From assembly GCA_020629965.1 (NCBI GenBank), contig JAHDCG010000026.1, positions 1 to 55,830 of the forward strand: a stretch of DNA of 55,830 nucleotides, given 5' to 3'. The notes under the pieces are model-generated. The model did not search any database. It saw nothing but the letters and a program-made list of their open reading frames with translations, and had not been told where the DNA came from. Position numbers and translations under genes: made by a program. The stretch is from Saprospiraceae bacterium (GTDB taxonomy: Bacteria; Bacteroidota; Bacteroidia; Chitinophagales; Saprospiraceae). Shown here piece by piece: positions 48,456 through 55,830 of the stretch (its first letter is position 1; each line of letters opens with the position of its first letter).

Positions 48456-49598
48456 TTATTGCTTAATAAAAGACTGCTTTATCAGTTTTCCGTCCTGCTT
48501 TCCTATGACGAAATATGTGCCTTTTGCTAAACCGGAAATATCTATTTCAACATTTTCGGCGTAGCCGTCAACGGACACTCGCGCGACTTTTTCACCGAAA
48601 ATATTGTAGATTTCCAAAACAGTATTTTCTGCATTTGCTGCGGAAAATTGCACCGTAATCGACTCGCGGGCGGGGTTCGGATAGACTTGCGGTTGACCTT
48701 CTGCGGCACTCAATTTGACTTGAATAACGCCGAAATAAGTTTCCGTACCGTCAAAATCAGTCTGCTTGAGGCGGTAATAATTTGCGCCGGTTGCCGCTTG
48801 GGTGTCCGTATAAGTATAAGTCTGCAAGGTCTCCGCGTTGCCTTTGCCGGCGGTGCGATAAATTTCCGTAAAGATTTCGCCGTCCGTACTGTGCTCGACG
48901 GTAAAGAAATCATTGTTTCTTTCCGCAGCGGTTATCCATTCCAAATTTGCATGCGCACCGCTTGCTCTTCCGCTGAAGCGCACGAGTTCGACGGGCAGGA
49001 CAGCACTGTCCGAAGCACCGCTGTCTATACAATCGACGACTTGATTTTCGTTAATATTTCCGTGAGAAGGGGCCTGGGTATTAACGTAGGCGTTGCCGGA
49101 ACTCGCTACGAAATCCGCATATTCGCAGCCGGTGCCGGTGACTTGTAAGGATTTTCCGCCGTCGTGGAAACCGATGTATTCGGAGGTAACATCGCCCACG
49201 CCGGTGACGGTGGCGGTTATGGTTTCATTGATATCGCCAAAGCTGACAAACTGTTGAATCAAGCCGTTGGGGGCGATTAAAATCACACCTTGATTGCCGT
49301 TGGTTACGTTAAGTACAGGAATTTCAATCCAAATTTCTCCGCGATTAGTGATAGGAACACCGGCGGCGATAGTACCGGTCAGCGGAATGATTGTCAAGGT
49401 AGTACCATTGCTGCTGACTACCTGAACGGAGTAGCCCGCGAGGTCTTGACCGACGGGACCGAAAATACCGATACCATCCGATGAGGTTGAGGAGTCATCG
49501 GTACTGTATTCGACTTCGTTAATAAAAATCGGCTGGGCAAAAAGAGAAGAAGTTGCTGCGCATGCAACAAAGAAGAAAAGAATAAAAATCTTTTTCAT
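48456..49598 (-). CDS. Secreted protein with type IX sorting domain
   Basis: A 380-residue exported protein. A signal peptide (about 1-21, SSLFAQ) is followed by a beta-sandwich region starting PIFINEVEYSTDD, reminiscent of lamin-tail-like domains of secreted Bacteroidota proteins. After about 205 comes the common LPVELVRFSGRA...NLEWITAAERNNDFFTVEHS module, and from about 300 a C-terminal T9SS type A sorting domain (VYPNPARESITVQF, NIFGEKV, GLAKGTYFVIG). It is likely cell-surface or released; the ligand or activity is unknown. It stands alone with its own terminator. Confidence 0.87.
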   Translation of the reverse strand: MKKIFILFFFVACAATSSLFAQPIFINEVEYSTDDSSTSSDGIGIFGPVGQDLAGYSVQVVSSNGTTLTIIPLTGTIAAGVPITNRGEIWIEIPVLNVTNGNQGVILIAPNGLIQQFVSFGDINETITATVTGVGDVTSEYIGFHDGGKSLQVTGTGCEYADFVASSGNAYVNTQAPSHGNINENQVVDCIDSGASDSAVLPVELVRFSGRASGAHANLEWITAAERNNDFFTVEHSTDGEIFTEIYRTAGKGNAETLQTYTYTDTQAATGANYYRLKQTDFDGTETYFGVIQVKLSAAEGQPQVYPNPARESITVQFSAANAENTVLEIYNIFGEKVARVSVDGYAENVEIDISGLAKGTYFVIGKQDGKLIKQSFIKQ

Positions 49599-49635
49599 GT
49601 CGGGTAGTTTATTAAATCAGTACATAAAAATAGTG

Positions 49636-49700
49636 AGACGAAAGTCCGTTTTTACGAATTTCCGTAGCATAGCTATTACAATTTAATAAATACCTCGTCT
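49636..49700. repeat. Possible short relative of the 162-bp hairpin elements
   Basis: AGACGA (49636-49641) pairs with TCGTCT (49695-49700). The middle contains ACGAATTTCCGTAGCATAGC, similar to the core region of copy 3. The right end (49684-49699) is also an exact 16-base complement of 48177-48192. A weak call. Confidence 0.35.
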
Positions 49701-49764
49701 AAAAAGAAGTGTGTAAAGAAAGAAAGCAAACAAAAGTAATCATATTTTATTGTTTCCACAAAAT

Positions 49765-51270
49765 TTAAACGGGTATTTTAAAATAATTTTTAGCTTCGCA
49801 CAGCATTTTTTCGGTATTTTTAAGGTTTTGCTCTCGGGTCAGGTCGATTATTCCTTTTAACTTTTTAGTGTATTGTTTTCTTTCGGTTACAATCCATTTT
49901 GCGGCGTAGAAAAATCCGTTGATGGTCAAATCATTTTCGGCGTTTGCCGTTTTTCCCGAAATCGCTTTTTTGTATCTGCGATAAGCGTCTTCCAATTTAT
50001 CATATTGCTTTGAAATGAAATAAGCAATAATCAACAGGCTGAATAAAGAGTCGATAAACTTGTGAAAGGGTGTCTGCTGAAATGAAATCAACAGCGACTC
50101 CAAGATATTTATTGCTTTTTTGACCTTCTCTTTGTCGTCTAAAATTAAAAAACCGGCGTAAGTATATTGCAGCGTGATATATCTTATCTCAAATCTTTTT
50201 TCGAGTTCTTCGTTTGTCAAAAGATTTTCACAAACTTTTTGCAGCCTCTCTATTTCCTCCTCAATCTCATTCGGTAATTCTTCTTCTTTATAACCCACCA
50301 AATAATTATTCAAGTAATGACTCAGCTGAATTCCCATCGTCAGCATCTCCGGAATATTCGGAAAGCTGTTCCAAAACAAATTATTTTTACTGCCGTCAAT
50401 AATCTTATTCGCCTCCTCCAAAATTTCTTCCGATGACCATTCCGATATTTTCAGACTTAATTTAAGATAGGGAATGCGCTGATTGAGCGTAAACAAATAC
50501 GGAAAAATTACATAATCATTCTTTTCCAATTGGTCTTCGAGTTCCAAAAGACCGATAAAAGTTTCGGCTTCAAACACGCGGCGGTCGCGCAGATAATAAT
50601 AAGTGAAATAGCTGTAATACTTGCTGATTAAGGAAACAGCGGTACTTTTCGAGTTGTAATATTTCTTGAAAACATCGATAAACAAGTCCGCGTCGATGTT
50701 GCTGCCCGGCTTGCCTTTGATGCGAATGTGTTTGTTGTAAAGCGACATGACCTCGTTTAGGTCGCGCTTATGTTGCAAAATTTCTTCGGTACGCAAGTGA
50801 TATTCCTGAGATTTTTTGGCAGACTCCAACAAAACTTCTCGCTGTATCAAAATATTGAGAATTTTTAATTCCGTGTCAAAATCCTCGATTTTTTGCGCGA
50901 CTTCGAGTACGATATGCGCCAACTTAGTCGCTTTTTGTGACTCACCCGTATTTATCAAATGCTGGATGCGCGTGACGTTGTGCTGTAGATAATCCGGGTA
51001 GTTTTTCGCCAAATAGCCCGTCATTTTGAAAGTATGACTCGCCAGTTGCAGCAGTTTTTTTCTGACCTTCGTCGGGTCTTTTTCTTCATCGTTTCCATAT
51101 ACCGCTGCCACCAATTTATCGGTCGATTGTTCGATTTCCTCATTCCTGTCTATCACGTCAAACAGAGCCATAGGGTAGTAGGAGCGCAGACTCGTGTGTT
51201 TGAGATGCTCGCGAAAAACGTTGTAATGAAAGTCGTCCAACAGCTTGACGACTTTCTCAATCAGTAACAT
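49765..51270 (-). CDS. Unrecognised all-helical protein
   Basis: A 501-residue soluble protein with no signal peptide, membrane segment or recognised motif. The whole length looks like paired amphipathic helices (for example ATKLAHIVLEVAQKIEDFDT, ILNILIQREVLLES, YITLQYTYAGFLILDDKEKV, SLFSLLIIAYFISKQYDKL), compatible with degenerate TPR-type repeats or a helical scaffold. It lies 161 bases downstream of the EAD11-like TPR gene in the same direction; that spacer shows no terminator, so a shared transcript is possible. No function is proposed. Confidence 0.8.
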   Translation of the reverse strand: MLLIEKVVKLLDDFHYNVFREHLKHTSLRSYYPMALFDVIDRNEEIEQSTDKLVAAVYGNDEEKDPTKVRKKLLQLASHTFKMTGYLAKNYPDYLQHNVTRIQHLINTGESQKATKLAHIVLEVAQKIEDFDTELKILNILIQREVLLESAKKSQEYHLRTEEILQHKRDLNEVMSLYNKHIRIKGKPGSNIDADLFIDVFKKYYNSKSTAVSLISKYYSYFTYYYLRDRRVFEAETFIGLLELEDQLEKNDYVIFPYLFTLNQRIPYLKLSLKISEWSSEEILEEANKIIDGSKNNLFWNSFPNIPEMLTMGIQLSHYLNNYLVGYKEEELPNEIEEEIERLQKVCENLLTNEELEKRFEIRYITLQYTYAGFLILDDKEKVKKAINILESLLISFQQTPFHKFIDSLFSLLIIAYFISKQYDKLEDAYRRYKKAISGKTANAENDLTINGFFYAAKWIVTERKQYTKKLKGIIDLTREQNLKNTEKMLCEAKNYFKIPV

Positions 51271-51431
51271 AGGCGGTTGATATTCTGACTACTGTTTTGA
51301 TAACTTCGGGAAAAAATTGCGGGCTTACAGTAAACTACGCAATAAGGAGGAAAAGCGGTTCACTACATTTTATAAAACAACCGATAAAATTAACAAAACA
51401 GATAGTGTATGATTTACAGAAATACATTTTA

Positions 51432-52538
51432 TTATAGGGCATTTTCGCACCGGCGTATCATGCCGCGCACCTGCGAAAAATCCTTGAATTGTTGCGCTTT
51501 TTTAAATTCAATCAGCGCATTGCGGTAGTTTTCTGCATTATAAAAGTCCATTCCTTTCGAGAAAAATTGACGGTAAGCCAAGTCGCGCGTCGTTTCCAAT
51601 TTTCCGCCGATGACTATTTTCTCTTGTGCGTCTATCTTCGGAAATGCGGCGCGAGCCTGTGTGTAATAATTGTACGCCGCCGGATAATCTTTGGCTTGAA
51701 AAGCGGCGTTACCTTTCTGCAAAAACTCTCGATACACTTTTTTTTGCTCCGCGATATTTTCGTCCGGAAAGGTCGGCTTGACGGGAATAATTTGATTTTC
51801 GGGCTTTATTTTTTCTTCTTTCGGTTCGTTGACTTTCGGCTCTTCGGCGGGCTTTTTTTCGATTTCGGGTTTTGCTTTTTCTTCGGCAACGCTTACATCC
51901 GGCGGAGTCTGCGGCTCGTTGCGCTTGCGCTGAATTTCCGTTCTTTCCAACCATTTTTTTGCTTCGGTTTTGTCTTCACAAATGCCTTCGGCGGAAATAA
52001 AAATGCGCTCGGCTTTATCCAAATCTCCTTCTTTAAAAGCCTCGATGCCTTCGTCGATTGTTTCCGCGCAAATATCGCGGGCGGGTTCAATCGGCGGAAC
52101 CGGCTCGGGTTCGTTTTTTGAATTTACGAATAAAGCAGCCCCGATGAATCCTACAACAAACGTAATCAAAAAGATATAAAGCAATCTTTTATTTTCTCTT
52201 TTCCCGTTTGATTTTACCTCGACGGTTTTGGTCGCACGCACCGTTTTTCCGTCTTTCGTCGGCGCGTCCGGGTTGTTTTCCTCAATAACACGCAGCAGCT
52301 TTAACATCTTGTCAATCAGTCGATTGCGATTGGTTTCTTCCTGTATCGGGGTCAGGAAACCGCTGCGGGTTTCGTTGTTGAGTTTGGTGTAATCTTGGTT
52401 CAAATTCAGACTCTCGTCCCAGTAATTTCCGTCCGCCTTTTTCGCCAAATCCATGAGCAGCGGAAAGGCGGCATCCAACTCATCTTCGACAATGAGCTTG
52501 CGTATTTTGTCGGCCTGTTCGGTCAGTTTCGGAGACAT
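51432..52538 (-). CDS. EAD11-like domain / membrane / TPR protein
   Basis: A 368-residue protein in three parts. Residues about 8-86 are helical (KIRKLIVEDELDAAFPLLMD ... LTPIQEETNRNRLIDKMLKL) and match my recollection of effector-associated domain 11 (EAD11), an adaptor domain of Bacteroidota conflict systems with a helix pair and an ExNRxxxxLL end. Residues 119-137 are a single membrane helix after a basic stretch, so the EAD would be cytosolic. After a Glu/Pro/Lys-rich linker come TPR-like units (about 158-190 and 258-365; GNAAFQAKDYPAAYNYYTQA, GMDFYNAENYRNALIEFKKA). It starts 13 bases after the anmK stop, probably in the same operon. Confidence 0.75.
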   Translation of the reverse strand: MSPKLTEQADKIRKLIVEDELDAAFPLLMDLAKKADGNYWDESLNLNQDYTKLNNETRSGFLTPIQEETNRNRLIDKMLKLLRVIEENNPDAPTKDGKTVRATKTVEVKSNGKRENKRLLYIFLITFVVGFIGAALFVNSKNEPEPVPPIEPARDICAETIDEGIEAFKEGDLDKAERIFISAEGICEDKTEAKKWLERTEIQRKRNEPQTPPDVSVAEEKAKPEIEKKPAEEPKVNEPKEEKIKPENQIIPVKPTFPDENIAEQKKVYREFLQKGNAAFQAKDYPAAYNYYTQARAAFPKIDAQEKIVIGGKLETTRDLAYRQFFSKGMDFYNAENYRNALIEFKKAQQFKDFSQVRGMIRRCENAL

Positions 52539-52551
52539 AGTCGGTTGTTTT

Positions 52552-53685
52552 TCAGATGATTTTTTTCCTGCCCTGATAAATCGCGCCGCCGATGCTGTCG
52601 TATTTTGAGCCCGTTACGGAGGCGTAGCAATTCGGCTGATTTTCGACACGCAACACTCCCAAAAGTGCCATGAGTGCCGCTTCTTTAAAATTGATAATCA
52701 AATGGGAAGGTAAGACAATTTCGGTATTTTCACACAACTCACGCAGTCGTTTTACCAGAAAACCGTTAAGCGCACCGCCGCCGGTGACCAGCATTCTGCG
52801 TTTTTTTTGCGGAAGATTTTCACGGTCGATGACCCGTTTTATCTCAACGGCGGTCTGTGCGGCGGTCTGCTCGACGGCGGTTCTGATTTTGTCGTTCAAG
52901 GAGATTTGGGCGGAAAAATAGAGCGGTAAGACTTGATTTCTAATCCAAGTATTATCTAAAGATTTCGGATAATTTGCGGAGAAATAAGGTAGTGCATGGA
53001 CGACATTTAATAAATCCGCAGCGACCTGACCGGCGGCGGCGAGTGTTCCGTTTGCGTCGTATTCCGCGCCTGTCAAATTTGCCAAAGCATTAAAAACCTG
53101 ATTGGCGGGTGCGGTATCGAAAGCGATAAATTTATCCTCGACCTTGCAGGAAATATTGGCGATGCCGCCGAGATTCAAATAAAAATCGTAACCGGGGTAC
53201 AGCCACCGGTCGGCAGCGGGGGCGAGGGGCGTGCCTTCTCCGTGCAGCGCAACGTCGTGGGTGCGAAAATCACAGACCACAGGGTAGCCGGTTTTGGCTG
53301 CGAGGGCGGCGCCGTCGCCGATTTGTACGGTCAGAAAATTTTCGGGTTGATGAAAAATCGTGTGTCCGTGCGCGGCGATGAAATCGGGTTTGACTTTATT
53401 TTTGATGCAAAAATCCTTCACCAAATCGGCGGCATAGTGCGCAAAATAGGTGTTCGTTTTCGCAAAAGTCAGCGCGTTTTGCTCCGGCAGATTTTTCAAC
53501 CTGACCTGCCATTGTTCGGAAAAAGGAACGGTTGCGGCCGCGAGAATTTCGGAATGTGTGACCGCAAAATCAGGTTTATATTCAACTTGAATTTCACAAA
53601 AAGCCAAGTCCAAGCCGTCCAAAGAACTTCCGGACATCAATCCTAAAACCTGATATTTTCGGCTCCCTCTCGTCGTTTTTGCCAC
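52552..53685 (-). CDS. anmK: Anhydro-N-acetylmuramic acid kinase
   Basis: A 377-residue cytosolic sugar kinase of peptidoglycan recycling: it opens and phosphorylates 1,6-anhydro-MurNAc to MurNAc-6-phosphate. Landmarks: LGLMSGSSLDGLDLAFCEI (MSGTSxDGxD motif), AHGHTIFHQP, VQIGDGAALAAKTGYPVVCD, RTHDVALHGEGTPLAP, YLNLGGIANIS, FDTAPANQV, and LVTGGGALNGFLVKRL near the end. It starts two bases after the stop of the cytochrome c gene and is followed by the EAD11-like gene, indicating one operon whose members have no obvious common pathway. Confidence 0.96.
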   Translation of the reverse strand: MAKTTRGSRKYQVLGLMSGSSLDGLDLAFCEIQVEYKPDFAVTHSEILAAATVPFSEQWQVRLKNLPEQNALTFAKTNTYFAHYAADLVKDFCIKNKVKPDFIAAHGHTIFHQPENFLTVQIGDGAALAAKTGYPVVCDFRTHDVALHGEGTPLAPAADRWLYPGYDFYLNLGGIANISCKVEDKFIAFDTAPANQVFNALANLTGAEYDANGTLAAAGQVAADLLNVVHALPYFSANYPKSLDNTWIRNQVLPLYFSAQISLNDKIRTAVEQTAAQTAVEIKRVIDRENLPQKKRRMLVTGGGALNGFLVKRLRELCENTEIVLPSHLIINFKEAALMALLGVLRVENQPNCYASVTGSKYDSIGGAIYQGRKKII

Positions 53686-53687
53686 AT

Positions 53688-54032
53688 CTATTTTTTCAGA
53701 GTCAATGTATATTCAGCCACCGCTTCGATTTCTTCGGGCTTCAGTATGCCTTTAAAAGCCGTCATTACGCCGCGTCCGTTTTTAATGACGAGTTTGCGTT
53801 CGTCCACGGAAAGCTCGGAAGTTTGCAAATTGAATGCACCGTTGCTGCCCATGTCGCCTTTTGTGCCGTGACAGATGACGCAGTAAGTTTTATAAATTTT
53901 TACGCCGTCCACGACTATTTCTTTGGCTTTCTTAGCTTTTTTGGCAACTTTTCCCGCCGTTTTTTTTTCGGCTTCGCCGCCGCAGGCGATGATGAAGGCG
54001 CAGATACAGAGGAAGAATAATATTTTTTTCAT
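53688..54032 (-). CDS. Small c-type cytochrome lipoprotein
   Basis: A 114-residue lipoprotein (FIIAC, Cys17) with a Lys/Ala-rich linker and one haem c site, CVICH (51-55). Met90 in GVMTAF is the likely axial ligand. It is a monohaem electron carrier of the cytochrome c (cbb3/class I-like) type in the periplasm; partners are unknown. It is the first gene of a tight minus-strand group with anmK. A heptamer array sits 10 bases upstream of the start, at 54042-54072. Confidence 0.9.
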   Translation of the reverse strand: MKKILFFLCICAFIIACGGEAEKKTAGKVAKKAKKAKEIVVDGVKIYKTYCVICHGTKGDMGSNGAFNLQTSELSVDERKLVIKNGRGVMTAFKGILKPEEIEAVAEYTLTLKK

Positions 54033-54041
54033 ATCAGTAGA

Positions 54042-54072
54042 GATGTTAGACTCAAGACGTTAGATGTTAGAC
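54042..54072. repeat. Heptanucleotide array upstream of the cytochrome c gene
   Basis: Read on the minus strand the units are GTCTAAC, ATCTAAC, GTCTTGA and GTCTAAC plus ATC, contiguous. This is the same unit family as 119-146 and 26697-26731. It lies in the probable leader, 10 bases before the start codon. Confidence 0.85.
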
Positions 54073-54214
54073 TGCTGTTCTAACTTACTTATTTTCAGTA
54101 ATTAACATTATCGTTAAATTTGAAAACGTCTGATTTAGATTTAATCGGATGATGAATTGCATCCGTAAAGATAGAAGATTTGCAGTCTTTGTTTGTTTTC
54201 CGAATGTGAGATTG

Positions 54215-55768
54215 TTAATGAAAAATGACATGCAGCACAATAAGAGAAAGCAGCAATCCCCAACCGATTTTTGCCATTCTGCCGTCCGCTGCCCGGAAAA
54301 AATCGGGCAAATTTCGCGCTCCGTTTTGCACCAAAGTCACCGTCGCCAATATTCCGAAAGCAAGTGAAATCACCCAACCCGCGCGCACAATGTAATTCAT
54401 TTCCGGATAAAGATGAATGAATAAAAGGTGCAGCGGAATAGTGGAAACAAAGGCAAGTAAAGCTAATTTATGATTGGGGCGCAGCAAAAAAGCGGTGGCG
54501 CAAATCGTCACGACAATTCCGCTGTTGATGTAATAACGCAGTTCGTTCAGCGTATGCGTAAAAGCCGCGCCGGTATCGCTCAACTTTACATTCAATAAAA
54601 TCCAACCCATGACCACGCCCGTGCACAGCACAAAAATAATCGTGCGCCGACCCGCTGCTACGGTTTCGCGGTCGGTCGCATTTTTATTGAGATAACCTTT
54701 GTAAATGTCAATCGAAAAAAGAGTCGCGATAGAATTAAAAAGCGAGTCAACGGTACTCATCAGCGAAGCAAAAAGCGCACATAATATCAGACCGCGCACG
54801 CCGACCGGCAGATAAGTCGTCACCAAATAAGGAAAAGTTTGGTCGGGTTCCGCAAGCGGATTTTCCGCCAATATTCCCGCCAAAGCAATACCGGGAACAA
54901 TGATGATGATTGCCATAAAATACTTCATCACTCCGCCCGCCATCAGACCGATTTGTGCATCTCGCAGACTCCGCGCGGCGAGCGACCGTTGTACCACGCT
55001 TTGATTTGCGCACCAATAATTGATGTTTAAAAGTGCCAAACCAAACATCGCCGTCCACGGTAACTTGGGGTGGTCGGCGGGCAAATGCAGGTGCATCAAT
55101 TCGGGTGTTTTGACGTAAAGTTGCTGCCACCCGCCCAAATGATGAACCGCCGTCAGCAAAATAACGATACCCCCGACGGTCAAAATCGTAAACTGCACAA
55201 TGTCCGTGCGCACCACCGCGCCCAAACCGCCGAAATAGGTGTAAATCGCGGAAAAAATTCCTAAAGCCGCAACGATAACCGCCGTGCGCACCAAACGACT
55301 GTCGCTGATAAAAACGAAAAATTCCCCGAAAACCAAATCCGCTGCATAAGCACCCCAAAAGAGTGCCGCGCCCAAACCAACCGTAGAAAGCAGAATGATA
55401 TTAGCCGCCGAGTAAGTCACCGCCACCGCACGCCCGAGTCGCTTTTCAATAAATTGCGTAATCGTCACCACTCGGTCTTTCAAATACAGCGGCACGAAAA
55501 TAAATGCCGCCATCAAAATTCCCTGCATCGCATTGATTTCAAACATCCCCTGCGCCAAACCGTACAGGTACGCCGAACCCATCATCCCCAAAAATTGATA
55601 GCCCTGCACATTCGTCGCAATTGTAGATATCGCCACCGAGTACCATTTCAGATTCCGGTTACTTAAAAAATACTCTTCGCCCGTCACGTCATCGCCCACA
55701 CGACCGCGCAGCGCAACCGTCATGATGACTGCGAAATAAATAAGAACGATACAGAGGTCGATGAGCAT
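54215..55768 (-). CDS. Sodium:solute symporter (SSS family)
   Basis: A 517-residue integral membrane protein with about 13-14 helices. SSS landmarks: N-terminal DLCIVLIYFAVIMTVALRGR followed by EEYFLSNRNLKWYSVAIST (the family GRxxxxxYFLAGR-like entry), GGLGAVVRTDIVQFTILTVG, and NINYWCANQSVVQRSLAARS. It couples Na+ entry to uptake of a solute, possibly a sugar, sialic acid or nucleoside; the substrate cannot be told from sequence. TTACGAA heptamers begin four bases upstream of the start and run off the window end, so promoter and leader are not visible. Confidence 0.92.
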   Translation of the reverse strand: MLIDLCIVLIYFAVIMTVALRGRVGDDVTGEEYFLSNRNLKWYSVAISTIATNVQGYQFLGMMGSAYLYGLAQGMFEINAMQGILMAAFIFVPLYLKDRVVTITQFIEKRLGRAVAVTYSAANIILLSTVGLGAALFWGAYAADLVFGEFFVFISDSRLVRTAVIVAALGIFSAIYTYFGGLGAVVRTDIVQFTILTVGGIVILLTAVHHLGGWQQLYVKTPELMHLHLPADHPKLPWTAMFGLALLNINYWCANQSVVQRSLAARSLRDAQIGLMAGGVMKYFMAIIIIVPGIALAGILAENPLAEPDQTFPYLVTTYLPVGVRGLILCALFASLMSTVDSLFNSIATLFSIDIYKGYLNKNATDRETVAAGRRTIIFVLCTGVVMGWILLNVKLSDTGAAFTHTLNELRYYINSGIVVTICATAFLLRPNHKLALLAFVSTIPLHLLFIHLYPEMNYIVRAGWVISLAFGILATVTLVQNGARNLPDFFRAADGRMAKIGWGLLLSLIVLHVIFH

Positions 55769-55771
55769 AAT

Positions 55772-55830
55772 TTACGAATTACGAATTACGAATTACGAAT
55801 TACAAATTACGAATTACGAATTACGAATTA
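55772..55830. repeat. Heptanucleotide array TTACGAA (8 units, continues past the window end)
   Basis: Eight heptamers plus three bases. All are TTACGAA except one TTACAAA (fifth unit). The array starts four bases upstream of the symporter start codon and is cut by the window end, so its true length is unknown. Confidence 0.95.

Noticed and set aside
48177-49699. Inverted 16-mer pair considered as insertion sequence ends
   Set aside because: The only gene inside is a T9SS cargo protein; there is no transposase and no flanking target duplication, so only an open observation is reported.

Overview
The window looks like a chromosomal segment of a member of the Bacteroidota, most likely near the Saprospiraceae or Lewinella-type lineages. 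This is inferred from gene content only. The supporting signs are several -7 boxes of the form TAnnTTTG, a type IX secretion (T9SS) repertoire with C-terminal sorting domains and SprB repeats, a PorE-like protein, a TonB-dependent receptor with a carboxypeptidase-like N-terminal domain, many short lipoproteins, and a CarB without the C-terminal regulatory domain. No rRNA, CRISPR array, transposase, integrase or phage gene was found.

Layout. 1-487 holds a tRNA-like fold with an oversized variable region. 488-9862 carries envelope and signalling genes: a TlpA-type thioredoxin, pdxH, an OmpA lipoprotein, a PorE-like protein, a TPR histidine kinase and a DUF1573 lipoprotein. 10041-12714 has a TPR lipoprotein, a large gene-free stretch that looks like a structured RNA on the minus strand, and two small envelope proteins. 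13280-16075 is a glycogen synthesis pair, glgA-glgC. 16587-25448 has a beta-CASP nuclease and a 2391-residue secreted metalloprotease. 25677-28016 has pssA, rsmI and an LptC-like gene. 28139-37260 has a TonB receptor, a metzincin lipoprotein, carB and a DPP-IV-type peptidase. 37355-41950 has an alpha/beta hydrolase, an AT-rich two-gene cassette encoding a proteasome-like Ntn hydrolase and a 72-residue partner, and a membrane patatin. 42209-46492 has a FemAB-like transferase, an MsbA-type ABC exporter, an RluB/RsuA-family protein with a broken active site, and a DUF1499 protein. 46560-55768 has a DUF4382 lipoprotein, a T9SS cargo protein, an unknown helical protein, an EAD11-like TPR membrane protein, anmK, a cytochrome c lipoprotein and a sodium:solute symporter.

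The spacers hold the least ordinary signals. (1) Heptanucleotide tandem arrays with different unit sequences lie within a few bases of stop or start codons at many loci. (2) Three hairpin elements of about 162 bp share a central CGTAGCTACGG core, while their outer arms differ between copies but stay self-complementary within each copy. (3) The 10664-11142 region has about ten hairpins, including two with an identical G6 loop and one C(UUCG)G tetraloop, and ends in a strong terminator. (4) A second chain of hairpins lies at 47954-48208 behind a Bacteroidota-type -7 box. (5) The proteasome-like cassette at 38178-39662 is the best candidate for an undescribed protein system.

All calls come from reading the sequence. 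No database search, folding program or GC calculation was run, so family names rest on recognised motifs, and RNA structures were found by eye as complementary arms.
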